A DNA stretch of 64,000 bases, from positions 1 through 64,000 of the forward strand of contig NZ_JSXC01000026.1 in the NCBI RefSeq assembly GCF_000803215.1. The letters are read 5' to 3'. The notes beneath the pieces were generated by a model. It did no database searches. It had not been told where the DNA came from and was given only the letters and a program-made list of their open reading frames with translations. The translations under genes and the position numbers were made by a program. This document shows, one piece after another, positions 18,543-27,976 of the stretch. The first letter of the stretch is position 1. Each line of letters starts with the position of its first letter. This stretch comes from Pectobacterium fontis (GTDB lineage Bacteria; Pseudomonadota; Gammaproteobacteria; Enterobacterales; Enterobacteriaceae).

Positions 18543-21314
18543 ATGAAAAAGAAAATTATATTCTGGCTAATGGGGGGGATTTATCTCTTAGCCGGAAGTG
18601 TTATCAGCCAGGCTGAAGAAATAAAAAGTCCGTTACCGGTTATTAAAGAAGGGACGCTGGCAAATGGACTGCGCTACACCCTTGTGCCGCTGGAAGGGCA
18701 GAAAACGCGCGTCGATATTCGCCTGATTGTCGATGTTGGTTCGATTGATGAGCAAGACCACGAATCTGGCGTGGCGCATATGGTCGAACATATGGTGTTC
18801 CGCGCCAGCGAGGCATTTCCTCACGGTGTGAGTACGGAACTGCACAAGCAAGGGTGGGGACGCGGGCAGAGCTACAATGCGATGACCAACTACGAGCGCA
18901 CCCAGTATATGATGAGCCCGCCGAAAGGGAATCGCGATCTGGGAACGGCCTTGCAGGCGTTGAGTCAGATGACGGGGCACGCCACACTGCGACAAAGCGA
19001 TCTTGATGACGAACGCAAAATCATTCTGGAAGAGTGGCGTGGCAAGCTGGGTGTAGCGGAGCGGATGAATCAGCAGCGGGTACAGGCGATTCGCCATGAT
19101 TCCCGCTATCCTTCCCGCCCGGTGATTGGCACTGAATCGTCGATTAACGGCACGCCAGCCCGCGTACTACAGGATTTCTATCAGCGTTGGTATCAGCCGT
19201 CGAACATGCGTTTGATGATCATCGGCGATATCACGCCAGCGGAGGCGGAACGCGACATTCAACGCTATTTTGCACCATTGCCAAATGTTGCCGTGCCAGC
19301 CCGTGATTACTATGAGCCGATGCTGAAACCGCAGATCAACGTCGCACGTTTGCAGGATAGTGAAAGCGGTAGTAGTCAGGTGTCGTTTGTCTACCGTTTC
19401 AATGACAAAGAGACTTTTGGCCAACCCGATTTCCGTCACCGCTTGCTGACACAGATGACGTTAACCACATTGACGCGTCAGGTGCGTCGGCAGAAAGCGG
19501 AACTGCCGCAAGACGCCAGCAGTCTGGTGGTGCGTAAGTCGGATATCGGTAAAACCACCGCCGCGTTGGGCTTTTTCGCTAATGTCATGCCGGGAGGCCA
19601 TGACGTCGCGCTGTCTGCGGTACTGAAAGAAATTGAGCGGTTAAAACGCTATCCGTTAAACGAGCAGGACATCGCGGCGGTTGCCTCTGATATTCGTGAA
19701 GCCGCGCAGCGTATGAGCGATACCCCTGAAACCCGTGAGTTTGCGGATTGGGTACAGCAGTTAACCGTGGCGTGGCAGCAAGATCGCCCCTATGTGGGTA
19801 GCCAGCAGCGGGGTAAAGATGCGCTGAAAGCGCTGGACACCATCACTGCGCAAGACGTCAACCGCCATTTGCAACGCTGGTTAGTGTCTCCCGATACGCT
19901 GGTGCAGTTTAGCGTACCGGGCGCGACGCCGTTCACCTTGCCGAAGCCGGGGGCGATTCGTCAGTTACAGACGCAGTGGGCCGCCGCGACGCTGGCACCG
20001 TTACAGGTAGAAAAACAAAACGTTATCCCTGAGCTTCCTGCCGTGACGCAAAGCGGGAAACGGACGGCAATGACGGTTTTTGCCGCCCAAAAGGTAGAGC
20101 AGTGGCAGTTGAGTAATGGCGATCGCGTCGTATGGCTGCGTGCGCCGGAAGCGGGTAAAAGAGTGTATCTCACGGCGACGAGCCAGGCCGGATTCATGGC
20201 GGCGTCGCTGAATCCGTGGCAGGCACAGTTGGCGAGCCAACTGGTAAACCAGAGTGGGCCAGCAACCTGGAGTGGGGAAGCGCTAACTCACTGGAAGAAA
20301 GATAAATCCCTGTCATTGAACATCGATCAGGAAGCGGATCAATTGACCGTGGGCGGGAATGCTCCGATTGAACAACTGGCAAATTTGCTGGGGCTATACC
20401 GTGCGCTGAATATCGCGCCTGGTATCGATCCCGATGTGATGAAAGAGAGCATGATGAGTCTGGCGCGTCAGAAGGCCAATGACGATCGGTCCGTCGGTGG
20501 AAAACGTGCTGATGACATCACGACACTGCGCTTTGGTGGGCCAATCTGGCCGCAGCCAGAAATGGCGGAGCTAAAGAAAATCTCAGCGCCAGCGCTGCTG
20601 TCACAGTGGCATAAGGCGGCGGCTGCCCCCGTCACCTACTATCTGATCGCGGATATGCCTGCTGCACAGTTGTTGCCGTCGGTTGAACGTTATTTGGCGA
20701 CGATCCCACGTCAGCCTGCCAGAGATGTAAAACCCCCTCTGGCGCTAGCGGGGAAACGTGAGGCGACAGCGGCTATCAATATCGAACCACGCGCCGATAT
20801 CCGCACATGGAGCTTCACGCCGTATGTGTGGACGCCGCAAGCCGCTGTGCAGGTGAGTGTCGCCCGCGATATTGCCAATAAATATCTCAAGACGCGCCTG
20901 CGTGATGATGCGCTGGGTATTTACCGTATGCGTGTCGAGAGCGAGCTGGAAGATAAAAAACAGCGGATTGAAACAGAAGTGAGTTTCACCAGCGCGCCAG
21001 CGCGTGCGCAAGAGCTATGGGCGTTGGCAGAGCAGGTTTTTGCTGAGTTACCGTCCAACATTACCCAGCAGGATGTCGATGAGCAGAAAATGAAGTTCAT
21101 TCAGGCGGAAAAACGGCGTCAGGGTGATATCACCACGATACAGCGCCGTTTGCTCCTGAGCTATCGTCACTATGACGATCCCCGCTACCTGAGTCGTGTC
21201 TCTACACTGGCTGACAGCATCACGCTGGAAGGTGTGCGAGCCATGTCGGCGACGCTGTATAACCCGGAGAACCGGGTGCTTTACATCACCTTGCCGCAAG
21301 AGGTGCAAGAGTGA
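18543..21314 (+). CDS. Periplasmic M16-family zinc protease, PqqL/FusC-like
   Basis: A 923-residue secreted metalloprotease with a signal peptide (residues 1-25, cut after ISQAEE or near it). The inverted zinc motif HMVEH is at residues 79-83 and the third ligand is probably Glu164 in ERKIILEEW. The full two-half M16 fold is present in one chain, as in PqqL (931 residues) and FusC. FusC of Pectobacterium cuts imported plant ferredoxin to release iron. A GTG one codon upstream is in frame, but the ATG has AAAGGG at good spacing. It starts 25 bases after the receptor stop and overlaps the ABC gene by 4 bases. Its likely role is to digest the receptor's cargo in the periplasm. Confidence 0.92.
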   Translation: MKKKIIFWLMGGIYLLAGSVISQAEEIKSPLPVIKEGTLANGLRYTLVPLEGQKTRVDIRLIVDVGSIDEQDHESGVAHMVEHMVFRASEAFPHGVSTELHKQGWGRGQSYNAMTNYERTQYMMSPPKGNRDLGTALQALSQMTGHATLRQSDLDDERKIILEEWRGKLGVAERMNQQRVQAIRHDSRYPSRPVIGTESSINGTPARVLQDFYQRWYQPSNMRLMIIGDITPAEAERDIQRYFAPLPNVAVPARDYYEPMLKPQINVARLQDSESGSSQVSFVYRFNDKETFGQPDFRHRLLTQMTLTTLTRQVRRQKAELPQDASSLVVRKSDIGKTTAALGFFANVMPGGHDVALSAVLKEIERLKRYPLNEQDIAAVASDIREAAQRMSDTPETREFADWVQQLTVAWQQDRPYVGSQQRGKDALKALDTITAQDVNRHLQRWLVSPDTLVQFSVPGATPFTLPKPGAIRQLQTQWAAATLAPLQVEKQNVIPELPAVTQSGKRTAMTVFAAQKVEQWQLSNGDRVVWLRAPEAGKRVYLTATSQAGFMAASLNPWQAQLASQLVNQSGPATWSGEALTHWKKDKSLSLNIDQEADQLTVGGNAPIEQLANLLGLYRALNIAPGIDPDVMKESMMSLARQKANDDRSVGGKRADDITTLRFGGPIWPQPEMAELKKISAPALLSQWHKAAAAPVTYYLIADMPAAQLLPSVERYLATIPRQPARDVKPPLALAGKREATAAINIEPRADIRTWSFTPYVWTPQAAVQVSVARDIANKYLKTRLRDDALGIYRMRVESELEDKKQRIETEVSFTSAPARAQELWALAEQVFAELPSNITQQDVDEQKMKFIQAEKRRQGDITTIQRRLLLSYRHYDDPRYLSRVSTLADSITLEGVRAMSATLYNPENRVLYITLPQEVQE

Positions 21315-22984
21315 AGAAGGTCATAGCGCAATTTGTCGATCTCTGCCGTCCCTTTTGGGGCGGTAAACGCAGTTGGCAGGCGTGGCTCCTATTGCTCGTG
21401 GCGATATCGATGGGGGGAGTGATTGTCTATCTTAATGTGTTGTTAAACGAGTGGAGTAAAACGTTTTATGATGCCTTAGGGGCATTTGACAGCCGTTTGT
21501 TGCTTTCTCTGATGAAAGAATACGGCGTTTTCATCCTGCTCTATATCGGGGCGATCGTCTATCAGGAGTGGTTTACCAAACTGCTGATTATCCGCTGGCG
21601 CAGTGCGTTAACCGCTGAACTGGTTGATAGCTGGCTGGCGAAACGGGCATTTTATCGCATGTCGGTGGCAGGCAAAATTGATAACCCCGACCAGCGTATC
21701 GCCGAAGATATCAACCTTTTCGTCGACAAAGCCGTGAGTCTGGTCGTCGAATTTTTGATCGTGACGGCCAGATTATTTTCTTTCGTCGTTATCTTGTGGG
21801 GGCTATCGGGCGTGCAGCGCGTGACGCTGTTTGGTGAAGAATGGGTGATTAAAGGCTATCTGGTCTGGGTTGTGGTTTTGTATACGCTGATCGGCAGTTT
21901 AATCACGCATGTGGTCGGAAAACGCCTGCACGATATTAATTACGAGAAGCAAAAAGCCGAGGCCGATTTCCGTGCCGCGTTGCTGCGTAAGCATGATAAC
22001 GCCGAGCAAATCGCGCTGTATGGCGGTGAGGCGCAGGAGAAAACACAGCTTCAACGCCATTTCTCGGCCATCGTGTCGAACTGGCGACGCTTCATGAATG
22101 CCGAACGTAATTTGGGCTTTTTCACCACGGGCTATATGCGTGTGAGCCAGATTGTGCCGATCTTTGCTGCCTTGCCTGCCTTCCTGAATAAAACGGTGAC
22201 GCTGGGCGGCCTCATGCAGATTCGTGGGGCATTTGCGCAGGTTCATGGGGCGCTGAGCTGGTTTATCCATAAGTATAAGGAGTTGGTGATTTTATCCGCC
22301 AGTATGGCGCGTCTCAGTCAGTTCAAAGCGGAAATCAAACGTCATCAGTCGGAAGAAGCCGATGTGCCAGTCGGGCAGCGTTTACGCATTGAGCAACTCT
22401 CCTTTACCACCCCGCAGGGTGCTCCACTATTGCAAAATGTCGATCTGAGCTGTGAAGCGGGTAGCTGGAGTCAATTTTCTGGCCGCAGCGGGCTGGGGAA
22501 ATCAACGCTGTTGCGTACGTTAAGCGGCCTGTGGCCGTATTACCATGGCCGTTGGCAGTCGCTTGAAGGGCATAGCCTGCTGCTGCCGCAGCAAAGCTAT
22601 CTAGGGCAGGGGACGCTGGCAGAGATCCTTTGTTATCCCCATCCGCCGTTGGCTGACACCGAGATGCTACGTCAAACGCTGGATAGCGTGGGGTTGGGGG
22701 CATGGCGGGATCGACTGGATGCGCAACTAAACTGGGATCGGGTGTTTTCCGGCGGTGAGCGTCAACGTGTCGCTTTTGCCCGCGCGCTGATTGCCAAACC
22801 CGATACGCTTTATCTGGATGAAGCGACCAGCAATCTCGATCATGATGCTGCCAGACAGCTTCTGGCGCTGGTCAAGCTGGCATTGCCGATGTGTACCGTG
22901 GTGGCAGTTACGCATCAAACGGAGCTGGACGATTTGTTCCCGCACCGTTATGACTTAACGGATTTCGCCTCGCCGCGCAGTTGA
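21311..22984 (+). CDS. YddA/SbmA-type ABC protein, fused permease and ATPase
   Basis: A 557-residue inner-membrane half-transporter that should work as a homodimer. Residues 1 to about 340 form six membrane helices of the SbmA/BacA-like type (NEWSKTFYDALGAFD, VDSWLAKRAFYRM, NPDQRIAEDI). The ATPase part has Walker A GRSGLGKST, signature FSGGERQRVAFARAL and Walker B LYLDEATSNLD. The GTG start overlaps the protease stop. SbmA relatives take up peptides, and E. coli YddA is encoded beside a TonB receptor and the PqqL protease. Uptake of a peptide or iron-containing fragment from the periplasm is the likely role; export cannot be excluded. Confidence 0.9.
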   Translation: MKKVIAQFVDLCRPFWGGKRSWQAWLLLLVAISMGGVIVYLNVLLNEWSKTFYDALGAFDSRLLLSLMKEYGVFILLYIGAIVYQEWFTKLLIIRWRSALTAELVDSWLAKRAFYRMSVAGKIDNPDQRIAEDINLFVDKAVSLVVEFLIVTARLFSFVVILWGLSGVQRVTLFGEEWVIKGYLVWVVVLYTLIGSLITHVVGKRLHDINYEKQKAEADFRAALLRKHDNAEQIALYGGEAQEKTQLQRHFSAIVSNWRRFMNAERNLGFFTTGYMRVSQIVPIFAALPAFLNKTVTLGGLMQIRGAFAQVHGALSWFIHKYKELVILSASMARLSQFKAEIKRHQSEEADVPVGQRLRIEQLSFTTPQGAPLLQNVDLSCEAGSWSQFSGRSGLGKSTLLRTLSGLWPYYHGRWQSLEGHSLLLPQQSYLGQGTLAEILCYPHPPLADTEMLRQTLDSVGLGAWRDRLDAQLNWDRVFSGGERQRVAFARALIAKPDTLYLDEATSNLDHDAARQLLALVKLALPMCTVVAVTHQTELDDLFPHRYDLTDFASPRS

Positions 22985-22990
22985 TATTGC

Positions 22991-23025
22991 CCGTAGGCTT
23001 CCCGATTGCTGGGAGGTCTACGGTT
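22991..23025 (+). terminator. Probable terminator of the import operon
   Basis: CCGTAG (22991-22996) pairs with CTACGG (23018-23023) with an inner TTCCC/GGGAG stem, followed by TTCTGATT. It begins 6 bases after the ABC gene stop. Confidence 0.45.
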
Positions 23026-23237
23026 CTGATTGGCAGCCAGCCGTTGGCTGCTCACATGCATTCCCGACGAATTTGTCCTTATTTTGTCGCCTTCCTGAAA
23101 CTCGCATTATTTAGGGTATAATCCCCCGCAGGATTATCCCGTCTTTTACGGCACTTTTCGTCGCTCGCAGACTCCAACTCACCAGCTTGCCAGGGGGGCT
23201 GACGACGGAAACCGTTCAATTTTGAGGAGTATATACC

Positions 23238-23837
23238 ATGAATTTTCGCCCGTTGGGGTTATCGCTGGTGCTGGGTGTACCGCTGTTGCTGAGTGGATGT
23301 AGCGCGCTTTCTCATTTCTCCTGGTCCAGTCTATCGCCGTTTAACTGGTTTGGCAGTGCATTACAGGTCACGGAAGCGGGCGTTGGGGGCATCAATGCGG
23401 GTACACCGCTGTCCGAGGGGGCGCTACGAAGCGCATTGGAAGGGGATTATCAACTGCGTAGCGGTATGGGCACTTCCAATGGTCAATTGGTGGCGTTTTA
23501 TCAGGCGCTGGATGGTAACGCGGTGAAGATGATCATCAGCGGCCAGCCGAAGGGCAGCGTGCGTAAAGTTGAGGTCATGGATCCGGCGATTGCCAGCGAG
23601 GGCGGGGTGAAAATGGGTGATGCGTTTGGCAATACCTACACCAAAGCATTCGATGTCTGCCAACTGGGGCAAGGCGATGACGCTCAGAGCGTTGAATGTG
23701 CTGCACCGCAGAGTAGCCACATCAGCTATATCTATTCCGGTGAGTGGAGTGGCCCGGAAGGGTTGATGCCGTCTGACGATATTCTGAAAACCTGGAAAGT
23801 GAGTAAAATCGTGTGGCACGCGCAGGCGCGAAACTAA
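23238..23837 (+). CDS. yfeY: YfeY-type envelope-stress lipoprotein
   Basis: A 199-residue lipoprotein. The signal peptide ends in LLLSGC, so Cys21 is the lipidated residue. The body shares PFNWFGSA, GDYQLRSGM, the segment around HISYIYSGEWSGPEGLMP and KTWKVSKIVWH with E. coli YfeY, which belongs to the sigma-E regulon. The function is not known. It lies upstream of yfeX as in E. coli. I could not find a convincing sigma-E promoter by eye in the 253 bases upstream; a TATAAT hexamer lies at 23117-23122. Confidence 0.9.
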   Translation: MNFRPLGLSLVLGVPLLLSGCSALSHFSWSSLSPFNWFGSALQVTEAGVGGINAGTPLSEGALRSALEGDYQLRSGMGTSNGQLVAFYQALDGNAVKMIISGQPKGSVRKVEVMDPAIASEGGVKMGDAFGNTYTKAFDVCQLGQGDDAQSVECAAPQSSHISYIYSGEWSGPEGLMPSDDILKTWKVSKIVWHAQARN

Positions 23838-24004
23838 TTTAAAGGACGAGTTTGTTTTTAAGCAAGGTAGAAGCCAAGTGGCTTCCGGTATGATTACAAA
23901 TAGGGGGCGGCCATGGTCGGTATCGATCATGGCAGTCATTCGCCACGATCACAGCAGTAAACCTATAACAACAAAAGAAAAAATCGACGTTTGAGGAAGC
24001 AGAA

Positions 24005-24904
24005 ATGACACCAATTCAAAGCGGTATTTTGTTGGAACACCGCCGTTTTGCCATTTTTATGGAAGCCATGGTTCAGGGAGAATTTGATGCTATCCGGCAG
24101 GGATGCAAAAAATTCTGTCAGACATTACAAGATTTGCAGCAGCAGCACCCTGATGCCGGATTAGGCGCGGTACTGGCGTTTGGCAACGATGTCTGGCGCG
24201 ATCTGGACTGCCATCACGGTGCGGCGGAACTGAAGCCGTTTACGCCATTGGGCAACGGGCTTGCACCTGCCACGCAGCGCGATCTGCTGATCCATATTCA
24301 ATCGCTTCGCCACGATGTCAATTTCACGTTGGCTCAGGCTGCATTAGCCGCGTTTGGTGGTGCGATTCGTATTGAGGAAGAGACGCACGGTTTTCGCTGG
24401 GTGGACGATCGCGATCTCAGCGGTTTCGTGGACGGTACGGAAAACCCGCAAGGGGATGCCCGTCACGCCGTGGCGATTATCCCGGAAGGCCAGCCGGATG
24501 CCGGCGGCAGCTACGTGTTCACCCAACGTTGGGAACACAATCTAAGGCAGTTGCAGCGTTTTAGTGTGGAGCAACAAGAGCAAATGATTGGCCGCACGAA
24601 GCAGGACAATGAAGAACTGTCGTCCGATCAGCGCCCTGTCACGTCACATCTCAGCCGTGTGGATTTAAAGGAAGACGGCAAGGGGCTGAAGATCCTGCGT
24701 CAGAGCCTGCCTTATGGCACCGCCAGCGGGAAGAACGGGCTTTATTTCGTCGCTTACTGTGCACGTCTGCATAACATCGAGCAGCAGTTACTGAGCATGT
24801 TCGGCGATCGTGACGGTAAACGTGATGAGATGCTGCGCTTTACGCGTGCTGTCAGCGGCAGCTACTTCTTTGCGCCGTCTCTGGATCAGCTTTTGTCGCT
24901 GTAA
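24005..24904 (+). CDS. yfeX: Dye-decolourising haem peroxidase YfeX
   Basis: A 299-residue cytoplasmic haem peroxidase of the DyP family. The catalytic Asp143 sits in the motif GFVDGTENP and the proximal haem ligand is His215 ([10 protein letters not shown]), the same positions as in E. coli YfeX. The protein has been linked to porphyrinogen oxidation and to release of iron from haem, which is disputed. It has no signal peptide. It follows yfeY with a 167-base gap and an AGGAAGCAGAA sequence before its ATG. Confidence 0.95.
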   Translation: MTPIQSGILLEHRRFAIFMEAMVQGEFDAIRQGCKKFCQTLQDLQQQHPDAGLGAVLAFGNDVWRDLDCHHGAAELKPFTPLGNGLAPATQRDLLIHIQSLRHDVNFTLAQAALAAFGGAIRIEEETHGFRWVDDRDLSGFVDGTENPQGDARHAVAIIPEGQPDAGGSYVFTQRWEHNLRQLQRFSVEQQEQMIGRTKQDNEELSSDQRPVTSHLSRVDLKEDGKGLKILRQSLPYGTASGKNGLYFVAYCARLHNIEQQLLSMFGDRDGKRDEMLRFTRAVSGSYFFAPSLDQLLSL

Positions 24905-25099
24905 GGGCTGACTGGTTTTCCTGATGTCTGCCGCTGTGCAGGCATCAGTTCTTTCTGCTTTTTCGCTGCCGCGAGCGCGATTGCCTCGGTCGTGTGAGTT
25001 CCGTATACCGCGAATTCACCATCATAGGTTTGTCAGCAACGCCAATTTTATCTATTTTATCGTTCACTCGAGTGAGTAAGACTTTTTAGGATGCAACGT

Positions 25100-25981
25100 G
25101 TGACAACGCTTGAGCATTGTATTGGCAATACCCCGCTGGTGAAATTGCAACGTGTGACGCAGGGGCTGACCAGTGAAATTTGGCTGAAGCTGGAAGGAAA
25201 TAACCCTGCCGGATCGGTCAAAGATCGGGCGGCACTTTCGATGATCTTGCAGGCGGAGAATCGCGGTGATATTCGCCCCGGCGATCGGCTGATTGAGGCG
25301 ACCAGCGGCAATACCGGTATTGCGCTGGCGATGATTGCCGCGGTAAAAGGTTATCGGCTGCGTCTGCTGATGCCGGACAATATGAGCGATGAACGTCAGG
25401 CCGTGATGCGTGCGTATGGCGCCGAACTGGTGTTGGTCAACCGCAAGCTGGGAATGGAAGGCGCGCGGGATAGGGCGCAGCAGATGGTGCAGGCGGGAGA
25501 GGGCAAGATGCTCGATCAGTTCAATAACCCGGACAATTCGCTGGCGCACTTTCTCACGACCGGCCCGGAGATCTGGCAGCAGACGGCGGGCAAGTTGACC
25601 CATTTTGTCTCCAGTATGGGAACGACCGGCACGATTTCCGGCGTCAGCCGCTATCTGAAGCAGCAGAATCCGGCAATCTGTACGGTCGGGCTACAGCCTG
25701 CTCAGGGCAGCCATATTCCCGGTATTCGTCGCTGGACGCCCGATTATATGCCAGGTATTTTCCGCGCCGATCTGGTCGATCGTATTCTGGATATGACGCA
25801 GGTTGATGCCGAGAATACGCTGCGGAAACTGGCGCGTCAGGAGGGCATATTTTGCGGTGTGAGTACCGGCGGTGCGGTGGCTGGTGCTCTGCGGATTGCG
25901 GCGGAAAACCCCGGCAGCGTGATTGTGGCGATAGCCTGCGATCGCGGCGATCGGTATCTATCCACCGGGGTATTTAACTAA
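25100..25981 (+). CDS. cysM: Cysteine synthase B
   Basis: A 293-residue PLP enzyme that joins O-acetylserine with sulfide or thiosulfate. The PLP lysine is in NPAGSVKDRAA and the pocket loops are ATSGNTG and MGTTGTISG. A GTG at 25100 is the likely start: translation from the ATG at 25091 would place the ribosome-binding AGG against the start, whereas AGGA is 7 bases before the GTG. With it the protein begins in line with E. coli CysM and the PLP lysine becomes Lys41 as in E. coli. CysM differs from CysK (34656-35624) by its roomier site. It is a single gene; in E. coli it ends the cysPUWAM operon, which is not upstream here. Confidence 0.93.
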   Translation: MTTLEHCIGNTPLVKLQRVTQGLTSEIWLKLEGNNPAGSVKDRAALSMILQAENRGDIRPGDRLIEATSGNTGIALAMIAAVKGYRLRLLMPDNMSDERQAVMRAYGAELVLVNRKLGMEGARDRAQQMVQAGEGKMLDQFNNPDNSLAHFLTTGPEIWQQTAGKLTHFVSSMGTTGTISGVSRYLKQQNPAICTVGLQPAQGSHIPGIRRWTPDYMPGIFRADLVDRILDMTQVDAENTLRKLARQEGIFCGVSTGGAVAGALRIAAENPGSVIVAIACDRGDRYLSTGVFN

Positions 25982-25988
25982 CGGTTCA

Positions 25989-26012
25989 CGCCTTACCGAT
26001 ATTGGTAAAGCG
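25989..26012. terminator. Short hairpin between convergent cysM and macB
   Basis: TTACC (25993-25997) pairs with GGTAA (26004-26008), flanked by CGC/GCG, in the 39-base gap between the two stops. No long uridine tract; weak. Confidence 0.35.
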
Positions 26013-26020
26013 TAAAAGGG

Positions 26021-27973
26021 CTATTCCCGCTCCAGCGCATGAATCGGTTCCATTCGCGCCGCGCGACGGGCAGGGAAGAAGCCAAAGAGAATGCCGATCA
26101 GGCTGGAGCACAGGAATGCGGCGATAATCGAGGAACTGGAATAGATCATCGCGAAAGCGCTGTGGAACTGCGCGAACAGTACGCCGATAGCCAGCGACAG
26201 CCCCACACCGATTATGCCGCCGAACAGGCAGACCAGCACGGCCTCGATCAGAAACTGCTGCATGATGTCGCTGGTGCGTGCGCCGACCGCCATCCGCACG
26301 CCAATCTCTCGCGTACGCTCCGTGACGGACACCAGCATAATATTCATCACTCCGATACCGCCGACCAGCAGCGAAATCAGCGCGATCATCGATACCAGCA
26401 GCGTGAGCGTGGTGGTGGTTTTCTCGATCATCTGACGGATGCTATCGGTGTTCATGATGAAGAAATCTTTCGTACCGTGCCGCTGCGTGAGCAACGCGGT
26501 GATGCTTTTCTCGGCGACGTTCATATCAATCGTGTCTTTCACCCGCACCGTGATACTTCTTAGATAGGACTGCCCGACCATGCGCTTCATGACGGTGGTG
26601 TACGGCATCCAGACATTCAGATTTTCATCGCTGCCGAAGCCGCCCTGATTCTTGCTGACGACGCCGATAATCCGCACGGGCAGCGAGCCTAGCAGAATCA
26701 CTTGCCCAATCGGGTCTTCGCCGTGGGGAAAGAGCTTGTTAAGCGTATTGTTGTCAATCACCGCATCCTGCGTCAGTTCATCGACACTGCTGCGAGGGAA
26801 AAGCACGCCGCGTTGCAGGGTATAGCCGCGCACGGTGAAGAACTGCTCGCCAACGCCAGAAACGCTGGCGGAAACGGCAATATTGCCATAGCGCATCGTG
26901 ACGCTGGTAGCGATAGAGGGCGTGACGCTATGCACGTAGGGCTGCTGCGTCAGCGGCTGAATATCGCTGGCTCGTAACGTTTGGATAGCGCTGGCATCCA
27001 TGTCGCCGAAGTCTTTGCCGGGGAAAATGTCCAGCGTGCTGGTGCCCATCGAGTTGATATCGGCGAGCACTTGCTCCTGTGAGCCTTTGCCCAGCGCAAC
27101 CACTGAGACAACCGAGGCGATGCCGATGATAATGCCCAGCATGGTCAGAAAGGTACGCATTCGCTGGGCGTTCATCGCCAGTAGCGCCATTTTAAACGCA
27201 TCAATAAAGCGGTCTCTGAACTGGTTCAGCGCCGAGGTTGCCGGAGAGCCTGAGGTTTCAAGCGACGGCGTGGTGACCTCTTCGGGGCGCGTTTGTCGAT
27301 CGGCAATCACTTCGCCATCTCGCAGTTCGACGATGCGCTGTGCGTGCTCGGCGATTGTCATATCGTGAGTGACGATAATCACGGTGTTGCCCTGTTGGTG
27401 CAGATCGCGCAGGATGCTCAGCACGTCGTTGCCGCTGTGAGTGTCCAGCGCACCGGTCGGTTCATCCGCCAGAATAATGCCCCCGCCGTTCATCAGCGCA
27501 CGGGCGATACTCACGCGCTGCTGCTGGCCGCCGGAAAGCTGGCTGGGGCGATGGTGGAGGCGATTTTCCAGTCCCAATCGGGTTAACAACTCCGTTGCCC
27601 GCTGACGGCGCGCGAGTCGGCTCTTTCCCGCATAAATCGCGGGTACTTCGACATTCCCCAGCGCGCTGAGGTCGCCCAGCAGATGATAGCGCTGGAAAAT
27701 AAAACCAAAATGCTCGCGACGCAGTTCTGCCAACTGGTCGTTGTTCAACTTGCCCACGGCGCGTCCCGCCACCTGATAATCACCGGTGGAGGGGGTATCC
27801 AGACAGCCGAGAATGTTCATCAGCGTGGATTTGCCCGATCCTGAGGCCCCGACAATCGCCACCATTTCTCCCTGATTGATGGTCAGGTTGAGGTCCTTGA
27901 GGACGGTGACCTCCTGCTCGCCGTTGGAAAAACGCCGGGTAATGCTTGTCAGCTTAAGTAAGGATGTAGACAT
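26021..27973 (-). CDS. macB: MacB-type ABC efflux ATPase and permease
   Basis: A 650-residue inner-membrane protein. Residues 1-230 are the ATPase (Walker [10 protein letters not shown], signature [15 protein letters not shown], Walker [12 protein letters not shown]). One membrane helix near 275-300 is followed by a large periplasmic domain and three helices from about 525 on. Length and order match E. coli MacB (648). With MacA and TolC it pumps macrolides, lipopeptides or secreted small proteins. It starts 3 bases after the macA stop, and the pair is divergent from a two-component system that may control it. Confidence 0.93.
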   Translation of the reverse strand: MSTSLLKLTSITRRFSNGEQEVTVLKDLNLTINQGEMVAIVGASGSGKSTLMNILGCLDTPSTGDYQVAGRAVGKLNNDQLAELRREHFGFIFQRYHLLGDLSALGNVEVPAIYAGKSRLARRQRATELLTRLGLENRLHHRPSQLSGGQQQRVSIARALMNGGGIILADEPTGALDTHSGNDVLSILRDLHQQGNTVIIVTHDMTIAEHAQRIVELRDGEVIADRQTRPEEVTTPSLETSGSPATSALNQFRDRFIDAFKMALLAMNAQRMRTFLTMLGIIIGIASVVSVVALGKGSQEQVLADINSMGTSTLDIFPGKDFGDMDASAIQTLRASDIQPLTQQPYVHSVTPSIATSVTMRYGNIAVSASVSGVGEQFFTVRGYTLQRGVLFPRSSVDELTQDAVIDNNTLNKLFPHGEDPIGQVILLGSLPVRIIGVVSKNQGGFGSDENLNVWMPYTTVMKRMVGQSYLRSITVRVKDTIDMNVAEKSITALLTQRHGTKDFFIMNTDSIRQMIEKTTTTLTLLVSMIALISLLVGGIGVMNIMLVSVTERTREIGVRMAVGARTSDIMQQFLIEAVLVCLFGGIIGVGLSLAIGVLFAQFHSAFAMIYSSSSIIAAFLCSSLIGILFGFFPARRAARMEPIHALERE

Positions 27974-27976
27974 GCG

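Noticed and set aside
14131-22984. Identification as the ferredoxin uptake system FusABCD
   Set aside because: The TonB-like FusB gene is missing, the receptor has an STN signalling domain, and a FecI-FecR pair is present; the locus is a relative, not Fus itself.
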